From contig NZ_RQZH01000014.1 of NCBI RefSeq assembly GCF_003932845.1, forward strand, positions 1 to 64,000: DNA of 64,000 bases. Direction: 5' to 3'. Every line of letters begins with the position of its first letter. The first letter of the stretch is position 1. The DNA is from Prevotella sp. OH937_COT-195. GTDB lineage: Bacteria > Bacteroidota > Bacteroidia > Bacteroidales > Bacteroidaceae. The position numbers were made by a program, and so were the translations under genes. Positions 9,029 through 17,654 of this stretch are shown piece after piece. A model generated the notes under the pieces. That model was not told the origin of the DNA. It did not search any database and saw nothing but the letters and a program-made list of their open reading frames with translations.

Positions 9029-9222
9029 CTCCAATCGGTCATCAGGTCACAAAATCCCTCATTCTCTATTGACCGACTTGCTTCCTGCCATCTTTTATTC
9101 GCTTGCCGGCATCTTGTATGTCTTTCTAACTCGACGCAGCCCGCTACGCCTTTAATGGGAAAACAAACACCATGTTCGGCAATCAAACAAAATAAGTTCA
9201 GGCTCTAATGAGCAACTTGGGA
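9029..9222 (-). repeat. 198-bp element, copy E (degenerate, reversed)
   Basis: The stretch starts with CCAATCGGTCATCAG and ends with GCTCTAATGAGCAACTTGGG. In between are the landmarks GACGCAGCCCGCTACGCCTTT and AATCAAACAAAAT in the same order and spacing as in reversed copy D at 32590. Much of the rest has diverged. I read it as an old copy in the opposite orientation to nearby copy A. Confidence 0.6.
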
Positions 9223-9314
9223 TAATCGGCAGTCCGCCAAAATTTGAGACTACATACTCACAAACCTGACAGAACCGATTTATAAAACCCACTCACAAAC
9301 ATGGTAATCGTTCT

Positions 9315-11042
9315 CTATGCCTCTCCGCAGCAACATACCTTGAAACTGTCGAGGTCTTCTGCCTTGAAGTTCTTTATGTATGCCGACTTTCCAAGAACAC
9401 TCTCTTCCGTCATTCGTACATATACTTCTGCCGACTTTCCGAACAGTTCGGGGGCGCGTGTTGCATCTTCAAGCAGCAACAGCGACATTATTATTTCGGC
9501 CGTCATGTCGTACAGACGACGTGCGAGGAAATCCTGTGTGTCCTGACTGCCAAGTTCCTTAACACGGTTGAGAGAGTCTTCGTACATTGCGACAAGAGTC
9601 TCGATGCGTGTTTTAAGAGCGGCATGAGCCTCATTCGGCACTATGTCTGCAATCATTTCCTTGATGATGCCGAGAAGAGTTCCGTTGGTGATATAGCGTA
9701 TCGCTGCCACCACCTGCAACTGTGTCGTGCCCTCGTATATTGAGAATATTCGTGCATCGCGGTACAAACGCTGGCACTTGTATTCCATTATAAATCCCGA
9801 ACCGCCGTGTATCGATATGGCATCGTATGCGTTCTGGTTTGCATATTCAGAGTTCATTCCCTTTGCCAGCGGTGTGAAAGCATCGGCAAGACGGGTATAT
9901 TTCTTCATCTCGGCACGCTCCTCGGGAGTGAGTTTGCGGTCGCGCTGAATGTCTTCAAGGCATTTGTATATATCAACATACATTGCCGTCTGGTACAACA
10001 GCGAGCGTCCGGCATCGAGTTTCGCCTTCATGCGGCTGAGCATGTCGTACACTGCCGGAAAGTTAACGATTTTCTCCCCGAACTGTGCACGTTCCTTGGC
10101 GTATGCCAGTCCTTCGTTGTAAGCCTCCTGCGACACGCCGACCGACTGTGCCGCAATGCCCAGTCTGGCACCGTTCATCAGTGCCATAACATATTTGATA
10201 AGTCCCATTCGGGTACTTCCGCAGAGTTCTGCCTTGGCATTCTTGTAGGTCAACTCGCACGTGGGACTTCCGTGGATACCCAGTTTATGTTCTATGTGGC
10301 GTACATCCACACCTCCGTCGCGCTTGTCGTAGATGAACATGGACAGTCCGCGACCGTCGTGAGTCCCCTCTTCCGAACGAGCAAGAACAAGATGTATGTC
10401 GGAGTCTCCGTTGGTAATGAAACGCTTCACACCGTTAAGTCGCCAGCACTTTTCCGCCTCGTCGTATGTCGCTTTCAGCATTACACGCTGCAGGTCGGAA
10501 CCCGCATCAGGCTCGGTAAGGTCCATTGACATTGTTTCTCCCGCACAAATGCGCGGTATGTATTTTTCGCACTGCTCCTCGTTGCCGAACTCATACAATG
10601 TGTCTATGCAAGACTGCAGGCTCCATATATTTTGGAAACCGGCATCTGCCGCAGAGATTATCTCGCTGAGCATCGAGAAAGTTATGTTCGGAACGTTCAG
10701 TCCGCCATACCTGCGCGGCATGGATATGCCCCACAACCCGGCCTTGCGGGTGGCTTCGATGTTCTCGAAAGTTTTCGATGCGTATATCATACGCTTGTTT
10801 TCAAGGTGCGGTCCCTCGATGTCAACGTCCTCGCTGTTCGGTTCGATTACGTTTGCGGCTATGTCGCCTGTTATTTCAAGAATCTGCTTGTAGTTCTCTA
10901 TTGCGTCCTCGTGATCCACGGGTGCGTAATCGAACTGTTTGGCATCAGCAAATCCCTTTTCCTTGAGTTCCACTACTCTCTTCATCAACGGGTGATGAAG
11001 GTGGAACTCCAACTCCGGATGGTCACTATAATAATTTGCCAT
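9315..11042 (-). CDS. Acyl-CoA dehydrogenase
   Basis: This 575-residue FAD enzyme shows the acyl-CoA dehydrogenase signatures in order: TEPDAGSDLQ (flavin/substrate region), GVKRFITNG, and IYEGTTQLQ with the glutamate expected to act as catalytic base. A long N-terminal extension and a roughly 100-residue C-terminal extension make it longer than the usual 380-residue family members. It would oxidise an acyl-CoA and pass electrons to the EtfAB flavoprotein encoded just upstream (77 bp gap, same strand). The three-gene set resembles those of short-chain acyl-CoA metabolism, and the exact substrate cannot be told from sequence. Confidence 0.9.
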   Translation of the reverse strand: MANYYSDHPELEFHLHHPLMKRVVELKEKGFADAKQFDYAPVDHEDAIENYKQILEITGDIAANVIEPNSEDVDIEGPHLENKRMIYASKTFENIEATRKAGLWGISMPRRYGGLNVPNITFSMLSEIISAADAGFQNIWSLQSCIDTLYEFGNEEQCEKYIPRICAGETMSMDLTEPDAGSDLQRVMLKATYDEAEKCWRLNGVKRFITNGDSDIHLVLARSEEGTHDGRGLSMFIYDKRDGGVDVRHIEHKLGIHGSPTCELTYKNAKAELCGSTRMGLIKYVMALMNGARLGIAAQSVGVSQEAYNEGLAYAKERAQFGEKIVNFPAVYDMLSRMKAKLDAGRSLLYQTAMYVDIYKCLEDIQRDRKLTPEERAEMKKYTRLADAFTPLAKGMNSEYANQNAYDAISIHGGSGFIMEYKCQRLYRDARIFSIYEGTTQLQVVAAIRYITNGTLLGIIKEMIADIVPNEAHAALKTRIETLVAMYEDSLNRVKELGSQDTQDFLARRLYDMTAEIIMSLLLLEDATRAPELFGKSAEVYVRMTEESVLGKSAYIKNFKAEDLDSFKVCCCGEA

Positions 11043-11119
11043 AATAACGTTCTATTTTTTAAGCATTCGTCTTCCACCCTCCTTTCCATGTCGTGGAACG
11101 TAACGGTGGCAAGGCTTTT

Positions 11120-12145
11120 TTACTTACTATTATCCTTATAATATTTAATGAGTTTCGGAACTACTTCCTCCACCGTACCCACAATTACATAGTCGGCAAT
11201 TTGGTTAATCGGTGCATCGGGGTCGGAGTTCACCGAAATGATTATGCCCGAATCCTGCATGCCGGCGATGTGCTGTATCTGCCCGGAGATACCGCAAGCG
11301 ATATAAACTTTCGGGTGTACGGTAACACCTGTCTGCCCTATCTGACGGTCGTTGTCGCAGAAACCCGCATCAACTGCGGCACGGCTGGCACCGACTTCTC
11401 CGTGAAGTTCTTTTGCCAACCGGAACAACAGGTCGAAGCCTTCTTTCGAACCCATGCCGTAACCGCCGGCAACAACAATGGGAGCACCCTTCAGGTTGTG
11501 CTTCGCAGCCTCTACATGGCGGTCGAGAACTTTAACAACTCCGGCAACAGACATATCCACATATTTCGTCACCTCGGGGTAAACCACTTCTTTTCGCGCC
11601 TCACCGTCATAAACAGACTTCTGCATCACGCCGCTGCGCACGGTGGCCATCTGCGGACGATGCTCCGGATTGACAATTGTGGCAACGATGTTTCCGCCGA
11701 ATGCCGGACGTATCTGATAGAGTAGATTTTCATAAACCTTCTTCTCTTTCTTGTCCTCGAAATCGCCAATCTCAAGTTCTGTGCAGTCGGCAGTCAGTCC
11801 GCTGGTAAGCGAAGACGACACGCGCGGCCCGAGATCGCGACCGATAACGGTGGCGCCCATAAGGCAAATCTGCGGTTTTTCCTCCTTAAAGAGGTTTACC
11901 ATGATGTCGGTATGCGGTGCCGAAGTATATGGGAAAAGTCCTTCTCCGTCGAACACGAACAATTTGTCAACGCCATAAGGCAGTATCTGCTCTTCCACCT
12001 TACCCTTTATGCCTGTGCCGATTACCACTGCATGCAGTTCTACGGCAAGCTGATTGGCAAGTTTACGGCCCTTTGTAAGCAATTCTTGTGAAACCTCGGC
12101 AACGTTTGTGCCCTCGATTTCTATATATACAAAAACATTATTCAT
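11120..12145 (-). CDS. etfA: Electron transfer flavoprotein alpha subunit
   Basis: The 341-residue protein has the EtfA C-terminal FAD domain (GQTGVTVHPKVYIACGISG, then QHIAGMQDSGIIISVNSD, then DAPINQIADYVIVG). The N-terminal alpha/beta domain matches the family. It pairs with EtfB to carry electrons between the neighbouring acyl-CoA dehydrogenase and the respiratory or ferredoxin pool. Only 3 bp separate it from etfB, so translation may be coupled. Whether this Etf bifurcates electrons cannot be decided here. Confidence 0.95.
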   Translation of the reverse strand: MNNVFVYIEIEGTNVAEVSQELLTKGRKLANQLAVELHAVVIGTGIKGKVEEQILPYGVDKLFVFDGEGLFPYTSAPHTDIMVNLFKEEKPQICLMGATVIGRDLGPRVSSSLTSGLTADCTELEIGDFEDKKEKKVYENLLYQIRPAFGGNIVATIVNPEHRPQMATVRSGVMQKSVYDGEARKEVVYPEVTKYVDMSVAGVVKVLDRHVEAAKHNLKGAPIVVAGGYGMGSKEGFDLLFRLAKELHGEVGASRAAVDAGFCDNDRQIGQTGVTVHPKVYIACGISGQIQHIAGMQDSGIIISVNSDPDAPINQIADYVIVGTVEEVVPKLIKYYKDNSK

Positions 12146-12148
12146 AAC

Positions 12149-13021
12149 TTATCCAATGATTTTTTCTGCAAGTAATTCTTTAATCAAGCCGTCGATGTCG
12201 CCATCGCTTGCTGTGAGTCTCTTGCTCTCTTTTGCCTGAAATACGATGTTTTTCACGGTCTTTACTTTCGTGGGCGAACCTGCCAGACCGCATTGGGCGG
12301 CATCGCCGTCAACGTCTGCCACGCTCCACTGATTCAGAGTGAGGTACGGACGCTCGTCGTACAGATTGTCATACGGTGTGCCTTCCTTCGGTCGTTCCAT
12401 CGGACAAGTGGCACGCTTGTATTTCATAACAAGTTTTGCATTGGCCGGACGACATGGTGCCGCACTGCCGTTGACGGTAATTACCACCGGCAACGGAGCC
12501 ACTACCGTCTCCACTCCGCCATCAATGTGGCGGCGTATTGTGGCCTTTCCGTCTTCTATCTTAAGTATCTCCTCGGCGTATGTCACTTGATTAAGTCCAA
12601 GTTTCTGTGCCACCTGCGGACCAACCTGTGCGGTATCGCCGTCAATGGCCTGACGACCACCGAGTACGATGTCAACATCGCCTATCTTCTTTATTGCCGT
12701 GGCAAGTGCATAACTCGTGGCCAATGTGTCTGCACCGGCAAAAAGACGGTCGGTTAGAAGCCAGCCGGTATCTGCACCACGGTACAAACCTTGACGTATT
12801 ATCTCGCCTGCACGAGGAGGCCCCATGGTAAGCACTCCCACTGTTGACCCCGGATTTTGCTCTTTTAAGCGTAGAGCTTGCTCCAAAGCATTCAAGTCTT
12901 CAGGATTGAAGATGGCCGGAAGCGCAGCACGGTTAACGGTGCCTTCGGCAGTCATTGCGTCCTTGCCGACATTGCGCGTGTCGGGAACTTGCTTAGCAAG
13001 TACAACGATTTTCAATTTCAT
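12149..13021 (-). CDS. etfB: Electron transfer flavoprotein beta subunit
   Basis: The 290-residue protein starts MKLKIVVLAKQVPDT and contains the EtfB signatures (NPEDLNALEQAL, VLTMGPP, LGGRQAIDGDTAQVGP, and LPVVITVNGSAAPCRPAN). It is the first gene of the etfB-etfA-acyl-CoA dehydrogenase operon, with a TAACTTTG promoter element about 45 bp upstream. It is somewhat longer than the usual 250-265 residues, mostly at the C-terminus. Confidence 0.95.
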   Translation of the reverse strand: MKLKIVVLAKQVPDTRNVGKDAMTAEGTVNRAALPAIFNPEDLNALEQALRLKEQNPGSTVGVLTMGPPRAGEIIRQGLYRGADTGWLLTDRLFAGADTLATSYALATAIKKIGDVDIVLGGRQAIDGDTAQVGPQVAQKLGLNQVTYAEEILKIEDGKATIRRHIDGGVETVVAPLPVVITVNGSAAPCRPANAKLVMKYKRATCPMERPKEGTPYDNLYDERPYLTLNQWSVADVDGDAAQCGLAGSPTKVKTVKNIVFQAKESKRLTASDGDIDGLIKELLAEKIIG

Positions 13022-13063
13022 AAAAACAAATAAATAATATAATAATATTCTTTTTCAAGGGTG

Positions 13064-13071
13064 CAAAGTTA
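13064..13071 (-). promoter_or_regulatory. -7 element of the etfBA-acd operon
   Basis: The minus strand reads TAACTTTG followed by C, about 45 bp before the etfB start codon. This fits the Bacteroidota promoter consensus. A second, rightward candidate (TAATTTTG, 13287-13294) serves the divergent DUF4827 gene. Confidence 0.6.
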
Positions 13072-13343
13072 CTCTTTTTTTACCGTGTGGCAAAAAAACA
13101 TACCTAAAAAATGCACATTAGACAACATAGTGTGCACAAAACTGCCCGTTTGTGCATGTTTTTTCTGTTCTTTTTGCCTATTTCTTACAACCTTTACAAT
13201 TACACGGAGTACGGCAAAAAACATTAATTAGATGTAATACATTTCAAAAGTATCGAAAAAAATTATAGTATCTCATACTATTTTTGTAATTTTGCAGCGC
13301 AATATTTTATGGAACAAACATGTATAAAATCACAGTACCGAAT

Positions 13344-13988
13344 ATGAAAAAAATGCTATTTGCCTTATTGACAGTCGTGGCAGTCTTCACGGCAATGAGT
13401 TGCAATGACGTAGAGACATACGCCGAGAAGATTGACAGAGAGAACGAAGCCATTAAGCTTTTCTTGAAGAAAAAAGGCATAAGAACCATCAGCGAAACGC
13501 AGTTTGAGCAGCAGGGCTTTACCACAAACGTGGCAAACAACGAATATGTACTCATAAAATCTTCGGGGGTATATATGCAATTGGAACGCAAAGGATGCGG
13601 AGAAGAAATAAAAGACGGTGAAACGGCAACCCCGGTGCTTTGCCGGTTTACCGAGACAAACATACTCACAGACTCGTTGCTTCTTGACAACAGAACCAAC
13701 AATTACCTGTCGGCAATACCGGACAAGATGTTCGTAACGAACACGAGCGGAACGTTCACGGCATCTTTCGACACTAACAAAAGTATTATGTATCAAGTAT
13801 ATGGCAGTGCGTCCGTGCCGTCGGGATGGCTTGCACCGATGCCTTACATAAAGATAGGAAGGCCGAAGAACAAAGAAGAAGAGATTGCAAAGGTAAACCT
13901 TATAGTGCCTCACTCGCAGGGACAGAGTTATGCCACAATAGGAGTATATCCCTGTTTCTACACCATAACATACGAAAGAGGTATATAA
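13344..13988 (+). CDS. DUF4827 lipoprotein
   Basis: The ATG at 13344 gives MKKMLFALLTVVAVFTAMSC, a lipoprotein signal with a cysteine in a lipobox-like setting. An ATG eight codons earlier would spoil the signal peptide and leave almost no leader after the -7 box at 13287. The mature part (TYAEKIDRENEAIKLFLKKKG, then ISETQFEQQG, and a conserved YERGI end) matches the Bacteroidota DUF4827 family. Function is not established. It lies 45 bp upstream of glmM on the same strand, an arrangement I recall from Bacteroides, so co-transcription is likely. Confidence 0.8.
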   Translation: MKKMLFALLTVVAVFTAMSCNDVETYAEKIDRENEAIKLFLKKKGIRTISETQFEQQGFTTNVANNEYVLIKSSGVYMQLERKGCGEEIKDGETATPVLCRFTETNILTDSLLLDNRTNNYLSAIPDKMFVTNTSGTFTASFDTNKSIMYQVYGSASVPSGWLAPMPYIKIGRPKNKEEEIAKVNLIVPHSQGQSYATIGVYPCFYTITYERGI

Positions 13989-14033
13989 TACTGCGCAACA
14001 ACAAGATTTGACAACAAGATAAAATAAAAGGAA

Positions 14034-15437
14034 ATGACTCTGATAAAATCAATATCGGGCATTCGGGGAACGATTGGCGGCACCACCGGCGACACACTCA
14101 ACCCGCTCGACATAGTGAAATTTGTAACCGCATACGCCACTTTCATCAAGAAAAAACAACGCCCGATGGCTTCGGGGAGAATTGTGGTGGGCAGAGATGC
14201 GCGCATCTCGGGCGAAATGGTTAAAAACGTTGTGTGCGGAACGCTCATGGGATTCGGCTGCGATGTTGTCAACATAGGACTTGCCACCACCCCGACAACC
14301 GAACTTGCCGTGCGCATGGCAGATGCCGACGGAGGGATAATAATAACCGCAAGCCACAACCCAAGACAATGGAATGCCCTGAAACTGCTCAACCACGAAG
14401 GCGAATTCCTTGACAATGAAGAGGGACGGGAAGTACTGCGCCTTGCCGAAGAAGAGAAATTCGAATATGCCGATGTCGACCATCTCGGCAAATACATAGA
14501 AGACAACTCGTTCGACCAGAAGCACATCGATGCCGTATTGCAACTGTCATACGTTGACCTCGAAGCAATACGCAAAGCACGTTTCAACGTATGTGTTGAC
14601 CCGATAAACTCCGTGGGGGGCGTAATACTGCCAAAACTTCTCGAGCAACTGCGTGTGTCATACAAGTTCATCAACGGCAATCCGGACGGAGATTTTGCCC
14701 ACAATCCGGAACCTTTGGAAAAAAATCTCGGCGGCATAATGACCGAGATGAAGAGCGGACACTACGATCTCGGAATAGTGGTAGACCCCGATGTCGACCG
14801 CCTTGCGTTCATCTGCGAGAACGGAGAGATGTTCGGAGAGGAATACACGCTGGTATCCGTTGCCGACTATGTTATGTCAAGAATGGAAGAAGAGGGCAAA
14901 ACCGCACCCGTAACGGTAAGCAACCTGAGCAGTACCCGTGCCCTGCGCGATGTAACCGAGGCCAAAGGCGGCAGTTATTATGCATCAGCCGTGGGCGAGG
15001 TCAATGTTACCACTAAGATGAAAGAGGTGGGAGCAGTAATCGGAGGAGAAGGAAACGGAGGTGTGATATATCCCGACAGCCACTACGGTCGCGATGCACT
15101 CGTGGGCATTGCATTGTTTCTCAGCATGCTGGCACGCAAGGAAACCAAAGCGTCAACGTTGCGCAAAACCTTCCCTCCGTACTTTATCGCAAAAAACCGA
15201 ATAGACCTCACGCCGCAGACCGACGTTGACGCGATACTCGAAAAAGTTAAGGATATATATTCAAACGAACAAATCAACGACATCGATGGAGTCAAAATAG
15301 ATTTTGCCGACTCGTGGGTTCATCTGCGCAAGAGCAACACCGAACCTATAATACGCGTATATAGCGAGGCTTCTACAATGGAACAAGCAGACGCTTTGGG
15401 CAAGAAGATAATGCAGTTGGTTTACGACATTCAGTAA
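14034..15437 (+). CDS. glmM: Phosphoglucosamine mutase
   Basis: The 467-residue alpha-D-phosphohexomutase has the active-site loop TASHNP with the phosphorylated serine near residue 107. The metal-binding DPDVDRLAF loop, the sugar-binding GEGNGGVIYP loop and the phosphate-binding RKSNTEPIIRVYSE segment follow. It would convert glucosamine-6-phosphate to glucosamine-1-phosphate for peptidoglycan and LPS precursors. Phosphomannomutase is an alternative, but length and context favour GlmM. A strong hairpin follows the stop codon. Confidence 0.88.
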   Translation: MTLIKSISGIRGTIGGTTGDTLNPLDIVKFVTAYATFIKKKQRPMASGRIVVGRDARISGEMVKNVVCGTLMGFGCDVVNIGLATTPTTELAVRMADADGGIIITASHNPRQWNALKLLNHEGEFLDNEEGREVLRLAEEEKFEYADVDHLGKYIEDNSFDQKHIDAVLQLSYVDLEAIRKARFNVCVDPINSVGGVILPKLLEQLRVSYKFINGNPDGDFAHNPEPLEKNLGGIMTEMKSGHYDLGIVVDPDVDRLAFICENGEMFGEEYTLVSVADYVMSRMEEEGKTAPVTVSNLSSTRALRDVTEAKGGSYYASAVGEVNVTTKMKEVGAVIGGEGNGGVIYPDSHYGRDALVGIALFLSMLARKETKASTLRKTFPPYFIAKNRIDLTPQTDVDAILEKVKDIYSNEQINDIDGVKIDFADSWVHLRKSNTEPIIRVYSEASTMEQADALGKKIMQLVYDIQ

Positions 15438-15473
15438 ACACAATCATACCCAACCGAGACATATATTATAATG

Positions 15474-15507
15474 TATAAGGTGACGGTCGCACGGCCGTCA
15501 CCTTATA
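15474..15507. terminator. Shared terminator between glmM and menA
   Basis: A 13-bp perfect stem (TATAAGGTGACGG / CCGTCACCTTATA) with an 8-base loop lies between the converging glmM and menA genes. T-rich and A-rich flanks allow bidirectional action. Confidence 0.85.
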
Positions 15508-15527
15508 TGTTATATATCGCATACGTA

Positions 15528-16430
15528 TCAAGACAGAAGAATTCCGAGCGACACGAGCAACCCGTAGGCAAACATGTTGCGAGCCGTTTCGCCGAGCACG
15601 GTATTCAGTGCAGCCCCTTTGCCAATCTTCACCAGCCTTTTGTAAGATTTGTAGTGCAGCAACAGATAAGGCAGTGGAAAAATCGCGGCAAACAAATATC
15701 CGCCTGACACATACACGGCACCTGCAAGAACGGCGGTGATGCCAAGCATGAGATATAAACGCCGGCTAACCCGTTCTCCGATACGCACGCAGAGGGTGAT
15801 TTTTCCGGCACGTCGGTCGTTGTCGATGTCGCGGTAGTTGTTTACCACGAGCAACGTATCTATTACCAATCCGCACGCAATAGCCGCTACGAAGACGTTA
15901 AGCGTCAGCCCGTGGGTTTCTATATAGTACGGCACACACACCGGAACAAGTCCGAAGAAAACAACAACGAGCACGTCGCCCAAACCACGATAACTGAGAT
16001 GGGTGGTATATAGGAAACAGAACAGCACGCACACCGCCCCGACAAGCACCATCTCGACACCTCCGTAAAAAATCAGCGGCAGTCCCACAAGGCATGCCGA
16101 AGCAGTGGTCGATGCCATGGCAACGCGCATCGCGCCAACTCCCACCCACCCCTGGGCACACGCTCGCTTTGGTCCGAGACGCGTCTCATCGTCATTCCCG
16201 CGCACAAAGTCAAAATAATCGTTGATAAAATTGGCATCTATCTGCATAATGAAAGCAAACAGCATGCAAAGCAACGCCGGCAACCAATCGAAAGTGCCGG
16301 CTGCACGCAGGTCGGCAAAGGCGAGCGACAGACCGATCATTACAGGCACCGCAGCCCCCGCAAGTGTCTTGTGGCGCGCGGCAAGCAACCATGCACGCGC
16401 CGAATTTTTGATAATGTTATCTTCGTTCAT
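15528..16430 (-). CDS. menA: 1,4-dihydroxy-2-naphthoate polyprenyltransferase
   Basis: This 300-residue integral membrane UbiA-family protein shows two Asp-rich prenyl-diphosphate motifs, NDYFDFVRGNDDETR and NNYRDIDNDRRAGK, and about eight hydrophobic segments. The second motif plus the length match MenA rather than other UbiA members. It prenylates dihydroxynaphthoate in menaquinone synthesis at the inner membrane. The promoter is divergent with the HD-domain gene; the two -7 boxes are about 12 bp apart. Confidence 0.92.
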   Translation of the reverse strand: MNEDNIIKNSARAWLLAARHKTLAGAAVPVMIGLSLAFADLRAAGTFDWLPALLCMLFAFIMQIDANFINDYFDFVRGNDDETRLGPKRACAQGWVGVGAMRVAMASTTASACLVGLPLIFYGGVEMVLVGAVCVLFCFLYTTHLSYRGLGDVLVVVFFGLVPVCVPYYIETHGLTLNVFVAAIACGLVIDTLLVVNNYRDIDNDRRAGKITLCVRIGERVSRRLYLMLGITAVLAGAVYVSGGYLFAAIFPLPYLLLHYKSYKRLVKIGKGAALNTVLGETARNMFAYGLLVSLGILLS

Positions 16431-16479
16431 TATTCTTTTATCGTTGCATAAAACTGAAAAATGTAAACCGAAAGGTTTG

Positions 16480-16507
16480 CAAAATTAAACATAAATATGT
16501 ACATTTG
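16480..16507. promoter_or_regulatory. Divergent -7 elements of menA and the HD-domain gene
   Basis: Minus-strand TAATTTTG (16480-16487) drives menA. Plus-strand TACATTTG (16500-16507) drives the HD-domain gene. A possible TTG start of the latter at 16505 lies inside the -7 box, which rules it out and supports the ATG at 16532. Confidence 0.6.
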
Positions 16508-16531
16508 CAAACAAATAATACCTTTTTCGCA

Positions 16532-17182
16532 ATGGGCAACAACATAAGTCTCGACTTGATGGAGTTTATAGAGAAAAGCATTCTGCCGCGCTATGCCGAG
16601 TTCGACAAGGCTCACGGCATGGAACATGTTATCGGCGTTGTGAGGCGATCGCTCGAAATAGCACGTCGGCTGGGTGCAGACCTCGACATGACATACACCG
16701 TTGCTGCCTATCACGATCTCGGACTTGCCGGTCCGCGCGCCATACACCATATCACGGGCGGTAAAATACTCGCTTCCGATGCGCGCTTGAAACGATGGTT
16801 CTCGCCCGAGAAACTCAAGATAATGAAGGAAGCCGTAGAGGATCATCGGGCATCGGCAAGTCATGCTCCACGCAACATGTACGGTAAAATAGTGGCAGAG
16901 GCAGACCGCGACCTCAATCCGGAGACGGTAATGCGGCGCACAGTACAGTTCGGTCTTTCCAACTATCCCGAACTTGACAGAGAAAGTCATTGGAAACGAT
17001 TCTGCGAACATCTCAACAACAAATATTCGCATAACGGATACATAAAACTATGGATTCCCGGCTCGCCCAACGAACAAAACCTGAAAAAGATAAGGGAAAT
17101 GATTGAAGACAAAATGCTGCTTCGCGACATGTTCGACAGATTTTACTCCGAAGAACACGAGCCTGCCTCCCACCCTCTTTAA
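16532..17182 (+). CDS. HD-domain phosphohydrolase
   Basis: The 216-residue protein has HD-domain metal ligands: KAHGMEHV, AYHDLGL (the HD pair), DHRAS and EADRD. Such proteins hydrolyse phosphate esters of nucleotides, but the substrate here is unknown. The start at 16532 (MGNNISLD) is chosen because the upstream TTG overlaps the promoter. It is a single-gene unit that converges on a small membrane protein gene, with a copy of the 198-bp element in between. Confidence 0.8.
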   Translation: MGNNISLDLMEFIEKSILPRYAEFDKAHGMEHVIGVVRRSLEIARRLGADLDMTYTVAAYHDLGLAGPRAIHHITGGKILASDARLKRWFSPEKLKIMKEAVEDHRASASHAPRNMYGKIVAEADRDLNPETVMRRTVQFGLSNYPELDRESHWKRFCEHLNNKYSHNGYIKLWIPGSPNEQNLKKIREMIEDKMLLRDMFDRFYSEEHEPASHPL

Positions 17183-17241
17183 ACACACGGCACAAGCATT
17201 GGCAATAAACAGTATGTCATTGCATTGTTGCAGAGCCTTTA

Positions 17242-17438
17242 AACCCAAATCGGTCATTAGAACCCTCAACCGATTTTGTTCGATTGTTGAGCAGATGTAC
17301 AGCCGTTTCATCGAAGGCGTAGCGGGCTACGTCGGGATGAAACGGCTGCGCAGATGTCAGCAAGCGGGCTAAAGCAGTTGGGAAGCGTAACGGCAATAGA
17401 AAATCTAAGCAAATGCGGTCTAATGACAGATTGGGGTT
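17242..17438 (+). repeat. 198-bp terminal-inverted-repeat element, copy B
   Basis: The ends are AACCCAAATCGGTCATTAGA and TCTAATGACAGATTGGGGTT. Its central inverted repeat is perfect here: CAGCCGTTTCATC (17300-17312) pairs with GATGAAACGGCTG (17336-17348), enclosing CGTAGC/GCTACG. GCAGATGT flanks the hairpin on both sides as a direct repeat. It lies between converging genes and ends 3 bp before the stop codon of the small membrane protein. Confidence 0.92.
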
Positions 17439-17441
17439 AAA

Positions 17442-17594
17442 TCAAATAAAAAACAAATAATACACCACACCGAGTACTAAAGCGATGACAGCCGCAACCA
17501 TTGCCTTTACCAGACAACTCGCAACCTTTTTCATAAGATAAAGGGCTGCCGCCAGCACCACGAAGCCGAAAATATAATACAATAAATCACTCAT
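17442..17594 (-). CDS. Small membrane protein
   Basis: The ATG at 17594 gives a 50-residue protein (MSDLLYYIFGFVVLAAALYL...). It has two hydrophobic segments separated by MKKVASCLVK, ending VLGVVYYLFFI. An upstream ATG would add 17 polar residues and seems less likely. Function is not recognised. It lies 60 bp downstream of the pseudouridine synthase gene on the same strand, so co-transcription is likely. Confidence 0.6.
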   Translation of the reverse strand: MSDLLYYIFGFVVLAAALYLMKKVASCLVKAMVAAVIALVLGVVYYLFFI

Positions 17595-17654
17595 AACAAT
17601 TATTTTGAGGAAGCAACAAGGAAATGTCATATCACCGGAAAACAATCCGGTACA

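Noticed and set aside
8690..9034. 114-codon minus-strand frame between elements A and E
   Set aside because: It includes the terminator stem and runs into copy A; composition is not gene-like.
16505..16531. TTG start of the HD-domain gene at 16505
   Set aside because: The codon is part of the TACATTTG -7 element, so it would not be transcribed.
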